The notes beneath the pieces were generated by a model. The model had not been told where the DNA came from. It was given only the letters and a program-made list of their open reading frames with translations, and did not search any database. Both the position numbers and the translations under genes were made by a program. Positions 1-8,802 of a DNA stretch of 64,000 nt are shown one piece after another; positions within the stretch are counted from its first letter, which is position 1, and every line of letters begins with the position of its first letter. This stretch comes from Xylophilus rhododendri (GTDB lineage Bacteria; Pseudomonadota; Gammaproteobacteria; Burkholderiales; Burkholderiaceae_C). The stretch lies in assembly GCF_009906855.1 (NCBI RefSeq), contig NZ_CP047650.1, positions 5,518,001-5,582,000 of the forward strand, read 5' to 3'.

Positions 1-465
1 CAGCTGCGCGCACCCAAACTGTTGAAGGAGGCTTCGCCGGCCAGCCCGGGCGCCTTGCTGCTGCTCGATATCGACCACTTCAAGCCGGTCAACGACCTGC
101 ACGGTCACGATGCCGGCGATCGCCTGCTGGTGATGCTGAGCGACCTCATCCGCTTCACCATGCCACGGGGCGCGCTGGCCGCGCGGCTGGGCGGGGACGA
201 ATTCGTGATCCTGCTGCGCAGCGGCTCCGTCGCGGCTGCCCAGGCGCTTGGCGATGACTTGCGGGCGGTCTTCGCGCAGCAGGCGCGCGCGATGTTCGAG
301 ACGCCGGAGCCGGTGTCGCTGAGCATTGGTGCGATCTTGCTGGATCAGCCCGGGACTGAGCTGTCCCACTGGCTCAAGCGGGCCGATGAAGCACTGTACT
401 TATCCAAGCGCAAGGGGCGCAACCGAATGGAGCTGGTGCAGTTTCCGCCGATGCGGGCGGACTGA
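1..465 (+). CDS. Diguanylate cyclase (GGDEF domain), 5' end outside window
   Basis: The frame is already open at base 1, so the gene begins upstream of the window and only about 154 C-terminal residues are visible. They form most of a GGDEF domain, which makes cyclic di-GMP from two GTP: the LLLDIDHFKPVND segment, then an intact GGDEF signature at 190-204, and the RADEALYLSKRKGRNR end typical of the fold. The inhibitory I-site position just before GGDEF reads RGAL rather than RxxD, so product inhibition may be absent. Any sensory domain lies outside the window. Confidence 0.9.
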   Translation, partial: QLRAPKLLKEASPASPGALLLLDIDHFKPVNDLHGHDAGDRLLVMLSDLIRFTMPRGALAARLGGDEFVILLRSGSVAAAQALGDDLRAVFAQQARAMFETPEPVSLSIGAILLDQPGTELSHWLKRADEALYLSKRKGRNRMELVQFPPMRAD

Positions 466-539
466 TGATCCGCTGAGTCGCGCTTCCCCGATTTGGTTTT
501 CACTGCTGCGTGGCAGGGAAATACCGCGTCAGGCGCGAA

Positions 540-1196
540 CTATCCGGCGGAACTAAAGAAGCTTTCTTGGATTTTTTCTGTGGCGATTGCTCTTTGGACC
601 GCCGGTCGCGAGCGAACTGACTGCAAATATTTCTTCAAGAAGGGAAGGGAATTTGCCGGCTGGTTAAGATTTCGAGTCCAGCAACACAAAACAAATGCCA
701 TGCAGTCGGCAATGGAGTAATCGGCGCCCAAGAGCCATGGGCCTTTCTTCGACAGCTCATTTTCAAGCTGCAGCAACAATTTTTCAACTCTGGCTCCGGC
801 GCAATCCTTGACTTCGGCCGCACCAGCCGTGTTCCCGGGTAGCACGTAGCGCTCCGAATAAAAGTACGTCACCAGCATTGCTTGCAGGGTGTTCGACAAC
901 CACGAGACCCACTTGTAGCAATGTGCTCTGTCCGTCGATCCAACGGCAGGAGCAAGTTTTGCATCCGGATATTTGTCGGAGAGATATAGCAGTATTGCCG
1001 GCGTCTCAAAAAGCGTCAGATCCCCGTCCGTGATAACGGGAATCAAGCCGTTGGGGTTCTTGTCCAGAAAATATTTGCTTTTTTGCGCGTTGATTGACCT
1101 GTCGACGAATTCAAGAGTGAAGGGGATTCCCAGTTCTTCCAAGGCGATATGCGTCATCAGGCTCGCATCCGTTGGGTGATAATACAAGGTTATCAT
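540..1196 (-). CDS. Glutathione S-transferase family protein
   Basis: 218 residues, the usual size of a cytosolic GST. The N-terminal thioredoxin-like half starts MITLYYHP and carries the conserved cis-proline/Glu-Thr region (GLIPVITDGD, then LFETPAILLYLSDKYP) that holds glutathione. The all-helical C-terminal half contains LGADYSIADC, the N-capping box of the family. It probably conjugates glutathione to electrophiles; the substrate cannot be read from sequence. Base composition is clearly lower in GC than downstream genes, and it sits with the next two minus-strand genes, which share this trait. Confidence 0.88.
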   Translation of the reverse strand: MITLYYHPTDASLMTHIALEELGIPFTLEFVDRSINAQKSKYFLDKNPNGLIPVITDGDLTLFETPAILLYLSDKYPDAKLAPAVGSTDRAHCYKWVSWLSNTLQAMLVTYFYSERYVLPGNTAGAAEVKDCAGARVEKLLLQLENELSKKGPWLLGADYSIADCMAFVLCCWTRNLNQPANSLPFLKKYLQSVRSRPAVQRAIATEKIQESFFSSAG

Positions 1197-1248
1197 ATGG
1201 ATTTATAGCTTGATTGATTTTCTATCGGTGGCAGTGGATGGCAAATTA

Positions 1249-1545
1249 TCAAATCAATGCTTTGCGGGAAGGGTTCGCCTTCGACCAATAAAGAATTTCA
1301 TATTCCTGCCGCAAACCCGCAGTGTAGAACGGGTCGGTTTTCAGCAATGCATCCAGATCGTGCTTCGTTTCTGCTTCGGCTATCCACAGCCCACCCTTGG
1401 GCACTTCGCCCGGCTCACTGCGCAGAGAGCCGCCGATCGGGATGATTTCTTTGTTGACTTCCAGCCACTCCAGATGGGCGTCCATGTACTGAGTTCTGAC
1501 ATCTCCTTTGCCCGGAACGTCAGTGAATATGACTGCAAACAGCAT
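1249..1545 (-). CDS. YCII-related domain protein
   Basis: 98 residues, the length of a single YCII domain (ferredoxin-like fold, a distant relative of muconolactone isomerase-type enzymes). Family features visible are the LFAVIFTDVPGK first strand, the HLEWLEVN helix with its conserved histidine, GGSLRSEPG in the middle, and the DPFYTAGL segment before the last strand. Function is unknown for most members; some act as small catalytic or accessory subunits. It lies between the GST and a YunG-like gene on the same strand and shares their lower GC content. Confidence 0.8.
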   Translation of the reverse strand: MLFAVIFTDVPGKGDVRTQYMDAHLEWLEVNKEIIPIGGSLRSEPGEVPKGGLWIAEAETKHDLDALLKTDPFYTAGLRQEYEILYWSKANPSRKALI

Positions 1546-1575
1546 TCAATTTCCTTTGGCTTGGACGGATGGCTT

Positions 1576-1995
1576 TCAGGTGTCAGCTTTGGGTAAAGGG
1601 TAGGTGAGGGCGGCAGCCAAGCGCAAACGCGACGAAGCTTTGCTTGCCAAGCGCTCGACTACGATTTTGTATTTGCCCTCTGAAGTGTCCGCGAGTGCCA
1701 TTGCGCGTGACGAGGGAGAATCCTGATAAGGAATGGGTTCCGCAAACTGGCTGACCGTCAGGTCCCATTTCACGCCGTCGATCAGGTTGTAGAAATGCGT
1801 TCCGCCCGAAGTCCTGGTGGTGAGGATTTCTCCGCCGAAATAATCCTGCACGATCAGCGATGTCACGCTGCAGTGATTCTTGGCGGGGTTGGATGGCGAC
1901 CAGGCCTCGGGTGGGCTGGCGGTATCTGCCGACCATACTGAAACCAAAGCGTGATAAAGGTCCAGGGGCGTCGCAAAAATTCGGGTCGTGGACAT
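1576..1995 (-). CDS. YunG-like conserved protein of unknown function
   Basis: I chose the ATG at 1995 (MSTTRIFATPLDLYHALV) over an in-frame ATG at 2094, because residues upstream of it look like non-coding translation. The resulting 139-residue protein matches the B. subtilis YunG-like family in layout: a helical start with VWSADTASP, then AKNHCSVTSLIVQDYFGGEIL with a conserved Cys, GGTHFYNLIDGVKWDLT with a conserved His, and QF..PIPYQDSP. The Cys/His arrangement loosely recalls papain-like folds, but I know of no shown activity. Lower GC than the neighbouring MFS gene suggests a transferred segment. Confidence 0.65.
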   Translation of the reverse strand: MSTTRIFATPLDLYHALVSVWSADTASPPEAWSPSNPAKNHCSVTSLIVQDYFGGEILTTRTSGGTHFYNLIDGVKWDLTVSQFAEPIPYQDSPSSRAMALADTSEGKYKIVVERLASKASSRLRLAAALTYPLPKADT

Positions 1996-2159
1996 CGGTC
2001 TTCGCTGTGTGGATGAGCAAAACGCAAGTATGGCCGAGGACCGGGTGCTCACCAGGCTCTCGCCAGCGCCGCTGACGGGCCGTCCTGCAAACATCTGCGT
2101 CTGATAGGAAAATGCCCCCAGCCGCCCGCCCGGGCGGACCGGTGCAGCTTCGGTTTTCC

Positions 2160-3386
2160 ATGTCCAACACTTCTGTCTCCCCCGGCGCCCAGGCTCCGGC
2201 CGCTTTCTCGCTGCGCAGCATCGCCGTCGTGGCCTTCGGGCCCTCCCTGCTGTTCGGCATCGGCGAGGGCGCCATCCTTCCCATCATTCCGCTCACCGCC
2301 CGCGACCTGGGCGCCTCCATCCCGATGGCGGCGATGATCATCGCGCTGGTCGGCATCGGCTCGCTGCTCAACAACATTCCGGCTTCCGCCATCACCATGC
2401 GGTTCGGCGAGCGCTGGGCGATGGTGGTGGCGGGGTTGTGGAGCGCGGTCGGCATGGGTTTGTGCCTGTGGACTTCGCAGCTGGCGCTGCTGGCCCTGGG
2501 CTGCCTGATGGTGGGCATGTCGCAGGCGGTCTACAACCTGGCGCGGCAGAGCTATATGAGCGAGGTGGTGCCGCAGCACTACCGGGCGCGGGCGCTGTCC
2601 GCGCTGGGCGGGGTGATGCGCATCGGCATGTTCGCCGGGCCTTTCCTGGCGGCGGGCGCGGTGCATCTTTTCGGGCTGCCGGCCGCCTATGTGATCGGGC
2701 TGATCGCGGTGCTGGCGGCGGCCGCGCTGGGCGCGAAGATTCCCGATCTGCAGGCGCCGCCGCTGCCGGCCGGGCAGGCCGAGCCTGCGCGCACCACGGT
2801 GCTCTCCACGCTGCGCGATCACCGGCGGGTGTTTCTCACGCTGGGGCTGGCGGTGGTGATGGTCAGCGCGGTGCGGGCATCGCGGCAGGCGGTGATTCCG
2901 CTGTGGGCCGATCACCTGGCGCTGGCGCCTTCGGTGGCCTCGCTGATCTACGGCATGTCGGGCGGCATCGACATGCTGGTGTTCTATCCGGCCGGCAAGG
3001 TGATGGACCATTTCGGCCGGCGCTGGGTGGCCGTGCCGTCGATGCTGATCATGGGTCTGGCCATGCTGCTGATGCCGCTGACGGCGGGCGCGACGACGCT
3101 GCTGCTGGTGTCGATGGCGATCGGTTTCGGCAACGGCATCGGCTCGGGAATGATCATGACCCTGGGCGCCGACCATTCGCCGCGCCACGGGCGGCCGCAT
3201 TTCCTGGGGGTGTGGCGGCTGATGTCGGACATCGGCTCCTCGGCCGGGCCGGCGCTGTTGTCCTTGCTGGCGGGTGGCCTGTCGCTGGGGGCGGGGATCG
3301 CGGTGACGGGCGTGATTTCGCTGACGGCCGCGGCGGCGCTGGGGCACTGGATTCCGCGGCGGGCCGTCAAGGTTTCCGCAGGGTGA
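2160..3386 (+). CDS. MFS transporter
   Basis: 408 residues from ATG 2160 (MSNTSVSPG); an in-frame start at 2112 would add a polar leader. About twelve hydrophobic segments are visible, with a charged central loop around residues 205-225, as in the major facilitator superfamily. GEGAILPIIPLTARDLG in helix 1 and the loop MRFGERWAMVVAG fit the drug/metabolite branch. Substrate unknown. The class II aldolase-family gene follows 58 bases downstream on the same strand, so the pair may import and process one hydroxy-acid or sugar-derived compound (inference). Confidence 0.85.
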   Translation: MSNTSVSPGAQAPAAFSLRSIAVVAFGPSLLFGIGEGAILPIIPLTARDLGASIPMAAMIIALVGIGSLLNNIPASAITMRFGERWAMVVAGLWSAVGMGLCLWTSQLALLALGCLMVGMSQAVYNLARQSYMSEVVPQHYRARALSALGGVMRIGMFAGPFLAAGAVHLFGLPAAYVIGLIAVLAAAALGAKIPDLQAPPLPAGQAEPARTTVLSTLRDHRRVFLTLGLAVVMVSAVRASRQAVIPLWADHLALAPSVASLIYGMSGGIDMLVFYPAGKVMDHFGRRWVAVPSMLIMGLAMLLMPLTAGATTLLLVSMAIGFGNGIGSGMIMTLGADHSPRHGRPHFLGVWRLMSDIGSSAGPALLSLLAGGLSLGAGIAVTGVISLTAAAALGHWIPRRAVKVSAG

Positions 3387-3444
3387 CCGTCCCCCGCGCC
3401 CGGGACACGGTCGCGTTTTTCCTCCATCACCGGTAACTACTGCC

Positions 3445-4236
3445 ATGGCTCAGGTCCTCGATATATCGCCCGCATCGCCCGCCACGGTGAGCGATGCCGA
3501 ACTCCACGCCCCGGCCGTGATCCAGGCGCGCATCGACCTCGCGGCCTGTTTCCGCATGGCCGCCCGGCTGGGCATGCATGAGGGCGTCTGCAACCATTTC
3601 TCGGCGGTGATGCCGGGGCGCGACGACCTGTTCCTGGTCAATCCCTTCGGCTATGCCTTCGAGGAGATGACCGCCTCGCGCCTGCTGGTCTGCGATTTCA
3701 ACGGCAACGTGGTGGCGGGGGAGGGGGTGCCGGAGATCACGGCTTACTTCATCCATGCCCGGGTGCATTTGCGCAATCCCCGGGCGCGGGTGGCCTTCCA
3801 TACCCACATGCCAAACGCCACGGCCCTGGCCATGCTCGAAGGCGATCCGCTGGTCTGGGCCGGCCAGACCGCCCTGAAGTTCTATGGCCGAACCGCCATC
3901 GACGAAAACTTCAACGGCCTGGCGCTGGACACGGCCGAGGGCGACCGCATCGCCTCCGCCATCGGCGATGCGGATGTGGTGTTCATGAAGAACCATGGCG
4001 TGATGGTGGTGGGCCAGACCATCGCCGAAGCCTGGGACGACCTCTACTACCTGGAGCGCGCCTGCGAGGTGCAGCGCCTGGCGCAGTCGACCGGGCGCCG
4101 GCTGAAGCCGGTCGCGCTCGAGGTCGCCGAGCGCACCTATCGGCAGATGCGCGCCGGCGGCCGCGACAGCGCGGTGCAGCACCTGGAAAGCGTCAAACGC
4201 ATCCTGGCCGGCAGCGACGCGGCGTTCATGCGCTGA
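3445..4236 (+). CDS. Class II aldolase/adducin family protein
   Basis: 263 residues. The class II aldolase fold is shown by the start helix RIDLAACFRMAARLG, EGVCNHFSAVMPG (substrate phosphate region), the metal-binding AFHTHMPNATAL (His-x-His) and VVFMKNHGVMVVG with the third metal His. Family members are fuculose- or ribulose-phosphate aldolases, decarboxylases or proteins of unknown activity. The long N-terminal extension and loss of a clear catalytic loop leave the reaction open. Same strand as the MFS gene; its 3' end overlaps the converging MocR-type regulator by 11 bases. Confidence 0.83.
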   Translation: MAQVLDISPASPATVSDAELHAPAVIQARIDLAACFRMAARLGMHEGVCNHFSAVMPGRDDLFLVNPFGYAFEEMTASRLLVCDFNGNVVAGEGVPEITAYFIHARVHLRNPRARVAFHTHMPNATALAMLEGDPLVWAGQTALKFYGRTAIDENFNGLALDTAEGDRIASAIGDADVVFMKNHGVMVVGQTIAEAWDDLYYLERACEVQRLAQSTGRRLKPVALEVAERTYRQMRAGGRDSAVQHLESVKRILAGSDAAFMR

Positions 4237-5623
4237 CGTTCCGCACGGCGAGCGCCCGCGCCAGAACGCCGAACACCTTGTCGTCCGCGCACTGCGAGAC
4301 ATTGAAGCGCATGAAATCGCCGGCGCTGAGGGACTGGCTGAAGGCATTGCCCGGCGCCATCACCACGCCTTGCGCCAGGCAGCTGCGGGCGACGGCCGCG
4401 GCGTCCGTGCCCTGGGGCAGGCGGCACCAGAGGAACATGCCGGCCTCGGGCTTGAGCCAGGGCTTCACGCCCAGCTTCTGCAGGCGGGTGGCGGTTTCGT
4501 CGCGGGCGCGGGCCAGGCGCAGGCGCAGGGCGTCCATGTGCTTGCGGTAGCCGCTGTCGGTCAGGGTCTTCAGGATGATGTCGGCCGCCAGCCGGCCGCC
4601 GCCGAAGGTGGTGGCCAGCTTCAGGTCGATCAGGCCGTCGATCCAGTCCGGGCGTGCCGCGATGTAGCCGCAGCGGATGGAGGCGGAGACGGTCTTGGAG
4701 AAGCTGCCGATGTGGATCACCCGCGCCAGGCCGTCGAAGGCGGCCAGGCGCGGGGCGGGCTGGCTTTCGAAGTCGGCGTAGATGTCGTCTTCCACCGTCA
4801 CCAGGCCCGACTGGTCGATGAGCTTCAGCAGGCGGTGCGCGACCAGCGGCGACAGGGTGGCGCCGGTGGGGTTGTGGGTGCCGGAGTTGGTGATGTAGAG
4901 GCGGGGCGAGTGGGCCTGCAGGGCCTGGGCGAACAGCGCCACGTCGGGGCCCTGCGGGGTGTAGGGGACACCCACGACCTGCACCTGGTGGGCCTTGAGC
5001 AGTGCGTGGAAGTTGAAGTAGCAGGGATCGTCCACCAGCACCGTGTCGCCGGGCTTGAGCAGGAAGCGGCAGATCAGGTCGATGGCATGGGTGCCGGATT
5101 CCGTCAGCATCAGCTGCCCGGGCGCCGCCTCGATGCCGATGGCGGCCATGCGGCGGGACAGCAGCTGGCGCAGGGCCGGGTCGCCCGTGGGCGTGGCGTA
5201 GTCCACCAGTTCGCAGGACGGGGCGCGGGCCTGGGCGCGCAGGGCGCGGCGCAGGCCTTCCTCGTACATCCATGAGGCGGGAAGCCAGCCGCAGCCGGGC
5301 TTGAGCACGCTGGGGTCGGTCTCCAGCGACTGGCGCGACACCCACAGGGGATCGACTTCGCGGTCCAGGCGCGGGCCGAGCTGGGTGAGCGCGAGCGGCG
5401 CCACCGGGCCCGCCACATAGAAGCCGGCGCCGGGGCGCGGCGTGATCACGCCCTCGGCGGCCAGTCTTTCATACGCTTCCACCACCGTGGAAACCGACAC
5501 GGCCAGGGACCGGGCCTGGGCCCGCACCGAGGGCAGGCGGGTGCCGGGCACCTGGGTGCGCGAGGCGATTCCGGCGCGCACATGCGCCATCACCTGTTCG
5601 ATGCGGGTGGTGGTCCGGGCCAT
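4226..5623 (-). CDS. MocR-type regulator (GntR HTH fused to PLP aminotransferase fold)
   Basis: 465 residues. Residues 1-75 are a winged-helix GntR domain (SRTQVPGTRLPSVRAQARSL, VSTVVEAYERLAAEGVI). The rest is a fold-type I aminotransferase domain with the PLP lysine in IGSFSKTVSASIRCG, NPTG in SGTHNPTGATL and the DDPCYF segment. MocR proteins use bound PLP or amino compounds as effectors and usually control the gene they are divergent from. That gene here is the EamA exporter starting at 5740, and a TACTG-N15-CAGTA inverted repeat lies between them. Control of that exporter is inferred from layout. Confidence 0.9.
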   Translation of the reverse strand: MARTTTRIEQVMAHVRAGIASRTQVPGTRLPSVRAQARSLAVSVSTVVEAYERLAAEGVITPRPGAGFYVAGPVAPLALTQLGPRLDREVDPLWVSRQSLETDPSVLKPGCGWLPASWMYEEGLRRALRAQARAPSCELVDYATPTGDPALRQLLSRRMAAIGIEAAPGQLMLTESGTHAIDLICRFLLKPGDTVLVDDPCYFNFHALLKAHQVQVVGVPYTPQGPDVALFAQALQAHSPRLYITNSGTHNPTGATLSPLVAHRLLKLIDQSGLVTVEDDIYADFESQPAPRLAAFDGLARVIHIGSFSKTVSASIRCGYIAARPDWIDGLIDLKLATTFGGGRLAADIILKTLTDSGYRKHMDALRLRLARARDETATRLQKLGVKPWLKPEAGMFLWCRLPQGTDAAAVARSCLAQGVVMAPGNAFSQSLSAGDFMRFNVSQCADDKVFGVLARALAVRNVSA

Positions 5624-5637
5624 GGATGCGCCTTCCG

Positions 5638-5662
5638 TACTGGTTCATCGACCATAACAGTA
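5638..5662. promoter_or_regulatory. Inverted repeat in MocR/EamA divergent region, candidate operator
   Basis: TACTG at 5638-5642 and CAGTA at 5658-5662 form a perfect inverted repeat with a 15-base spacer, inside the 116-base gap between the MocR-type regulator start (5623) and the exporter start (5740). The spacing of about two turns suits a dimeric MocR protein. Assignment is by position only. Confidence 0.45.
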
Positions 5663-5739
5663 TCGAAGAATTGTATTGGACTGTGCCTGGAGCTGGCGCT
5701 GCCTCGGTGGTGTACTGGCGGGCTGATGCAGGAACTTCG

Positions 5740-6603
5740 ATGAACAAGACAAGCAGCGGCTGGATGAACGGTTTCATGGGCGTGGCGATCTTCGCGGGCT
5801 CGCTGCCGGCGACCCGGGCCGCGGTCGCGGACATCGATCCGACCTTTCTGACCTGCGCCAGGGCCTGCATCGCGGCGGTGCTAGGGGCCGTGCTGCTGAT
5901 CCTGCTGCGCCAGCCGCGGCCGGCGCTGGTCGACCTGCCTTCGCTGGCGCTGACGGCCGGCGGGGTGGTGCTGGGTTTTCCGCTGCTGACCGGGCTGGCG
6001 CTGCGGCATGTCACCTCGGCGCATTCCATCGTGTTCCTGGGCCTGCTGCCGCTGTGCACGGCGCTCTTCGCGGTGCTGCGGGGTGGGGAGCGGCTGCGGC
6101 CCGCGTTCTGGGCCTTCTCGCTGGTGGGGGCGGCCTGCGTGGCGGGCTTCGCGGCGATGGGGGACACGGGGGCATCGGCAAAGGGCGATCTGCTGATGCT
6201 CGCGGCCATCCTGGTCTGCGGCATGGGGTATGCGGAAGGGGCGCGGCTGTCGCGCACGCTGGGCGGCTGGCAGGTCATCTGCTGGGCGTTGCTGCTGGCC
6301 TTGCCGCTGATGCTGCCGGCGGCGCTGTGGACGGCGCCCGCCTCCTTCTCTCAGGTGGGGCCGGCCGCCTGGCTGGGGTTTGCCTATGTGTCGGTCTTCA
6401 GCATGTTGATCGGGTTTTTCTTCTGGTACCGGGGCCTGGCCCAGGGCGGTATCGCGGCGGTGGGGCAGCTGCAGCTGGTACAGCCTTTCATGGCGCTGGG
6501 GCTGGCGGCCTTGCTGCTGAACGAGAAGGTGAGCGGGGCCATGGTGCTGGCGACGATGGCGGCCGTGCTGTGCGTGGCGGGGGCCAGGAAGTACGCGAAG
6601 TAG
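5740..6603 (+). CDS. DMT-superfamily EamA transporter
   Basis: 287 residues from ATG 5740 (MNKTSSGWMNGFMG). The in-frame GTG/ATG-like codons upstream fall in the regulatory gap. Ten hydrophobic helices in two EamA repeats are visible, with the GVVLGFPLLTGLALRHVTS and ALLLNEKVSGAMVLAT segments near the ends of the repeats. EamA proteins export amino acids or other metabolites across the inner membrane. Being divergent from a MocR-type regulator is a very common pairing and suggests induction by an amino compound. Confidence 0.85.
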   Translation: MNKTSSGWMNGFMGVAIFAGSLPATRAAVADIDPTFLTCARACIAAVLGAVLLILLRQPRPALVDLPSLALTAGGVVLGFPLLTGLALRHVTSAHSIVFLGLLPLCTALFAVLRGGERLRPAFWAFSLVGAACVAGFAAMGDTGASAKGDLLMLAAILVCGMGYAEGARLSRTLGGWQVICWALLLALPLMLPAALWTAPASFSQVGPAAWLGFAYVSVFSMLIGFFFWYRGLAQGGIAAVGQLQLVQPFMALGLAALLLNEKVSGAMVLATMAAVLCVAGARKYAK

Positions 6604-6624
6604 TGGCGGCCGGGGGCTTCTTGT

Positions 6625-7803
6625 TCAGGGCAGTTGGGCCAGCAGGAAGCGCTGCACGTTGCCGCCCATGATGGCGGTGATGTCGGCCTCGGCGAATCCC
6701 GCGTCCATCAGGCCCTGGGTGATGAGTCCGATGCCGCTGGCGTCGAACGGCGCCTGCACCGCTCCGTCGAAGTCCGAGCCCAAGGCGACATGGTTCACGC
6801 CGACCAGGCCGGCCACATGCGCGATGGCCCGCACGATGGCCGAGGCGTCGGTGCCGCAGACCGCGCCGGGAAAATAGGCGATGCCGATCAGGCCGCCGCC
6901 GGCGGCGATGGCGCGCAGCTGCGCATCGCTCAGGTTGCGCGGGCCGGGGCAGGTGGCCTGCACGCCGGTGTGGGACACCAGCACCGGCCGGCGTGCCATG
7001 GCCAGCACGTCGGCGATGACGGCGGGCGAGGCATGGGCCAGGTCGATCAGCATGTGGCGCTCCTCCATGCCGCGTACCACCGCGCGGCCGAAGGGCGTCA
7101 GCCCGGCCTGGGCCACGCCGTGGGCGGAGCCGCCGAGTTCGTTGTCGAAGAAATGGGTGATGCCGGCCATGCGGAAGCCTGCCTGGTAGAGCTTGTCGAG
7201 GTTCTCCAGCCGGCCTTCGAGCACATGCAGGCCTTCGGCGGAGAGCAGGGCGGCGGTGGGCCGCTGCGGCAGGGCGGCGCTGGCCTGGAGCAGGGCCGAC
7301 AGTTCCGCGCGGCTGCTGACGATGCGCAGCGCGCCCTGCGAATCGGCGGCGGCCTCGTGCAGTTGGCGGCTCTGGTACAGCGCCCGCTCCAGCAGGCTGC
7401 CCCAGGTCCGCACCGGCCAGCCTTCGGCCATCACCAGGGGGGTGATGGTGTCGGAGTCCGCGCGGTTGCTCTGGAAGTTCAGGCCCCGGGGTGTCTTGGT
7501 CACCGTCGAGAAGACCTGCAGGCCTACATGGCCCTGCTGCAGGCGCGGCAGGTCGACATGGCCCCGGTCATTCGTGCGCAGGAGGTCGCGGGGCCAGAGC
7601 AGGGTGTCTGCGTGCAGGTCGGCGATCCACAAACCTTGTTGCAGGCTTTGCGCGGCCGGGCTGACCGTAAAGGGCGGGCGGCCCGATACCGCGTTGAGGC
7701 GAGCATCGACTAGGCGGGGAAGGGCCAGAAAGACGGCCAGGCCGATGGCGAGCACCGCCAGCAGGACGTGAAGGCCGATTCGGAACGGGCTAGGCAGGTG
7801 CAT
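6625..7803 (-). CDS. Membrane dipeptidase (peptidase M19)
   Basis: 392 residues from ATG 7803 (MHLPSPFRIG), preferred to an ATG at 7857 because an N-terminal membrane anchor (about residues 8-28) then follows at once. Renal-dipeptidase family motifs are present: DLHADTLLW with the His-x-Asp metal pair, THFFDNELGGSAHG, LIDLAHASP, VLVSHTG and ALGSDFDG. These zinc enzymes cut dipeptides, often with D- or dehydro-residues, at the outer face of the membrane. It converges on the EamA gene and is divergent from the binding-protein gene at 7909. Confidence 0.88.
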   Translation of the reverse strand: MHLPSPFRIGLHVLLAVLAIGLAVFLALPRLVDARLNAVSGRPPFTVSPAAQSLQQGLWIADLHADTLLWPRDLLRTNDRGHVDLPRLQQGHVGLQVFSTVTKTPRGLNFQSNRADSDTITPLVMAEGWPVRTWGSLLERALYQSRQLHEAAADSQGALRIVSSRAELSALLQASAALPQRPTAALLSAEGLHVLEGRLENLDKLYQAGFRMAGITHFFDNELGGSAHGVAQAGLTPFGRAVVRGMEERHMLIDLAHASPAVIADVLAMARRPVLVSHTGVQATCPGPRNLSDAQLRAIAAGGGLIGIAYFPGAVCGTDASAIVRAIAHVAGLVGVNHVALGSDFDGAVQAPFDASGIGLITQGLMDAGFAEADITAIMGGNVQRFLLAQLP

Positions 7804-7908
7804 GGCGGCAGGATAGAGCGGGCTGAACGAACCATAAGCGTGGCGCGGAAATGCCATCGTCGGCGCCGGCCCGATGATTCCAGCTGCCTTGGCTGTACAT
7901 TACAAAGG

Positions 7909-8772
7909 ATGCGTTTACTAACAATAACGAAGATCGCACTTCTCGGTTTATGCACTGCTGTCTGCGTGTTCGCCGCCGCCAAGGACCAGCCGAAAACCCG
8001 TCCGCATTATGAGTTCTCGCCGGTCAATCAATATGGCTTGCAACTCACGGCGGGATATTGGAATCCGATTATTGCGTATGTCTCGCGCACCAGCGGTGTG
8101 GACCTCACCCTGAAAATCGGGCGCACTTCCGCCGATACCACCAGTTATGTGCTGGCGCAGGAAGTCGATTTCGCTTTCACCAACCATCTGTTCAGCCCCA
8201 GCCGCCTGCGGATGGGCTGGAAGGTGCTGGCCCGCCGCGATTCGCCGCCGGTGCGTTCGCAGATCGCCGTGATGGAAGATTCGCCGGTGCATGATCTGGC
8301 GCAGCTGCGCGACCAGGAAGTGGGTTTTCCGGGGCCGGAAGCATTTCTCGCCTACAAGGTTTCCCGCGCGCATTTGATCAACAGCGGCGTACCGGTGCGG
8401 GTGGTTTTCGGCGGAAACATGGACAGCGCCCTGGCGCAGATGGCCAGCGGCAAGGTGGCCGCCGTCGGCGGTAATTCGCAATTGCTCGCCGGTTATTCGG
8501 CGCGGGAGAATCGCAGCCTGCGGGTGCTGTGGAGTTCCGAGCCTTATCTGGATCTGCCGCTGATGGTGTCTCCCCGCGTGCCGCCCGAGCATGTGCGGGC
8601 CGTGCGCGCCGCGTTTGTCGGCATGATGGCCAGCCCCGAAGGCCGCCTGGTGCTGCAAAGGGCATCGTCCACCGCCGGATTGCCCAGGACCACCGGATTC
8701 GTGGCGGCCGAAAACCGCGATTATGACAATTACTTGCGTTTCTCCGAAACCGCGCCCGAATCCTTGCGCTGA
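7909..8772 (+). CDS. PhnD/TAXI-type periplasmic substrate-binding protein
   Basis: 287 residues from ATG 7909. A signal peptide (MRLLTITKIALLGLCTAVCV, then FAAAKDQ) leads into a PhnD-like binding fold: FSPVNQYGLQLTAGYWNPII, the DFAFTNHLFSP pocket segment, DLAQLRDQEVGFPGPEAFLAY and the VVFGGNMDSALAQMASGKVAAVGGN hinge region. No ABC permease or ATPase follows. Instead a membrane GGDEF-EAL protein starts 30 bases downstream. I therefore read it as the periplasmic sensing partner of that signalling protein rather than a transport component; this is inference from layout. Confidence 0.82.
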   Translation: MRLLTITKIALLGLCTAVCVFAAAKDQPKTRPHYEFSPVNQYGLQLTAGYWNPIIAYVSRTSGVDLTLKIGRTSADTTSYVLAQEVDFAFTNHLFSPSRLRMGWKVLARRDSPPVRSQIAVMEDSPVHDLAQLRDQEVGFPGPEAFLAYKVSRAHLINSGVPVRVVFGGNMDSALAQMASGKVAAVGGNSQLLAGYSARENRSLRVLWSSEPYLDLPLMVSPRVPPEHVRAVRAAFVGMMASPEGRLVLQRASSTAGLPRTTGFVAAENRDYDNYLRFSETAPESLR

Positions 8773-8802
8773 TCCGCATAGTCCCACCACGCTGTAAATC
8801 CT

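Noticed and set aside
2049..3446. Minus-strand frame opposite the MFS gene
   Set aside because: Translation is Arg/His/Gln/Pro-rich low-complexity sequence; the plus-strand MFS protein with twelve helices explains the region.
7909..8772. PhnD-like protein as part of a phosphonate transporter
   Set aside because: No ABC ATPase or permease is adjacent, the next gene is a cyclic di-GMP enzyme, and the true phosphonate importer is at 42.8-46.7 kb.
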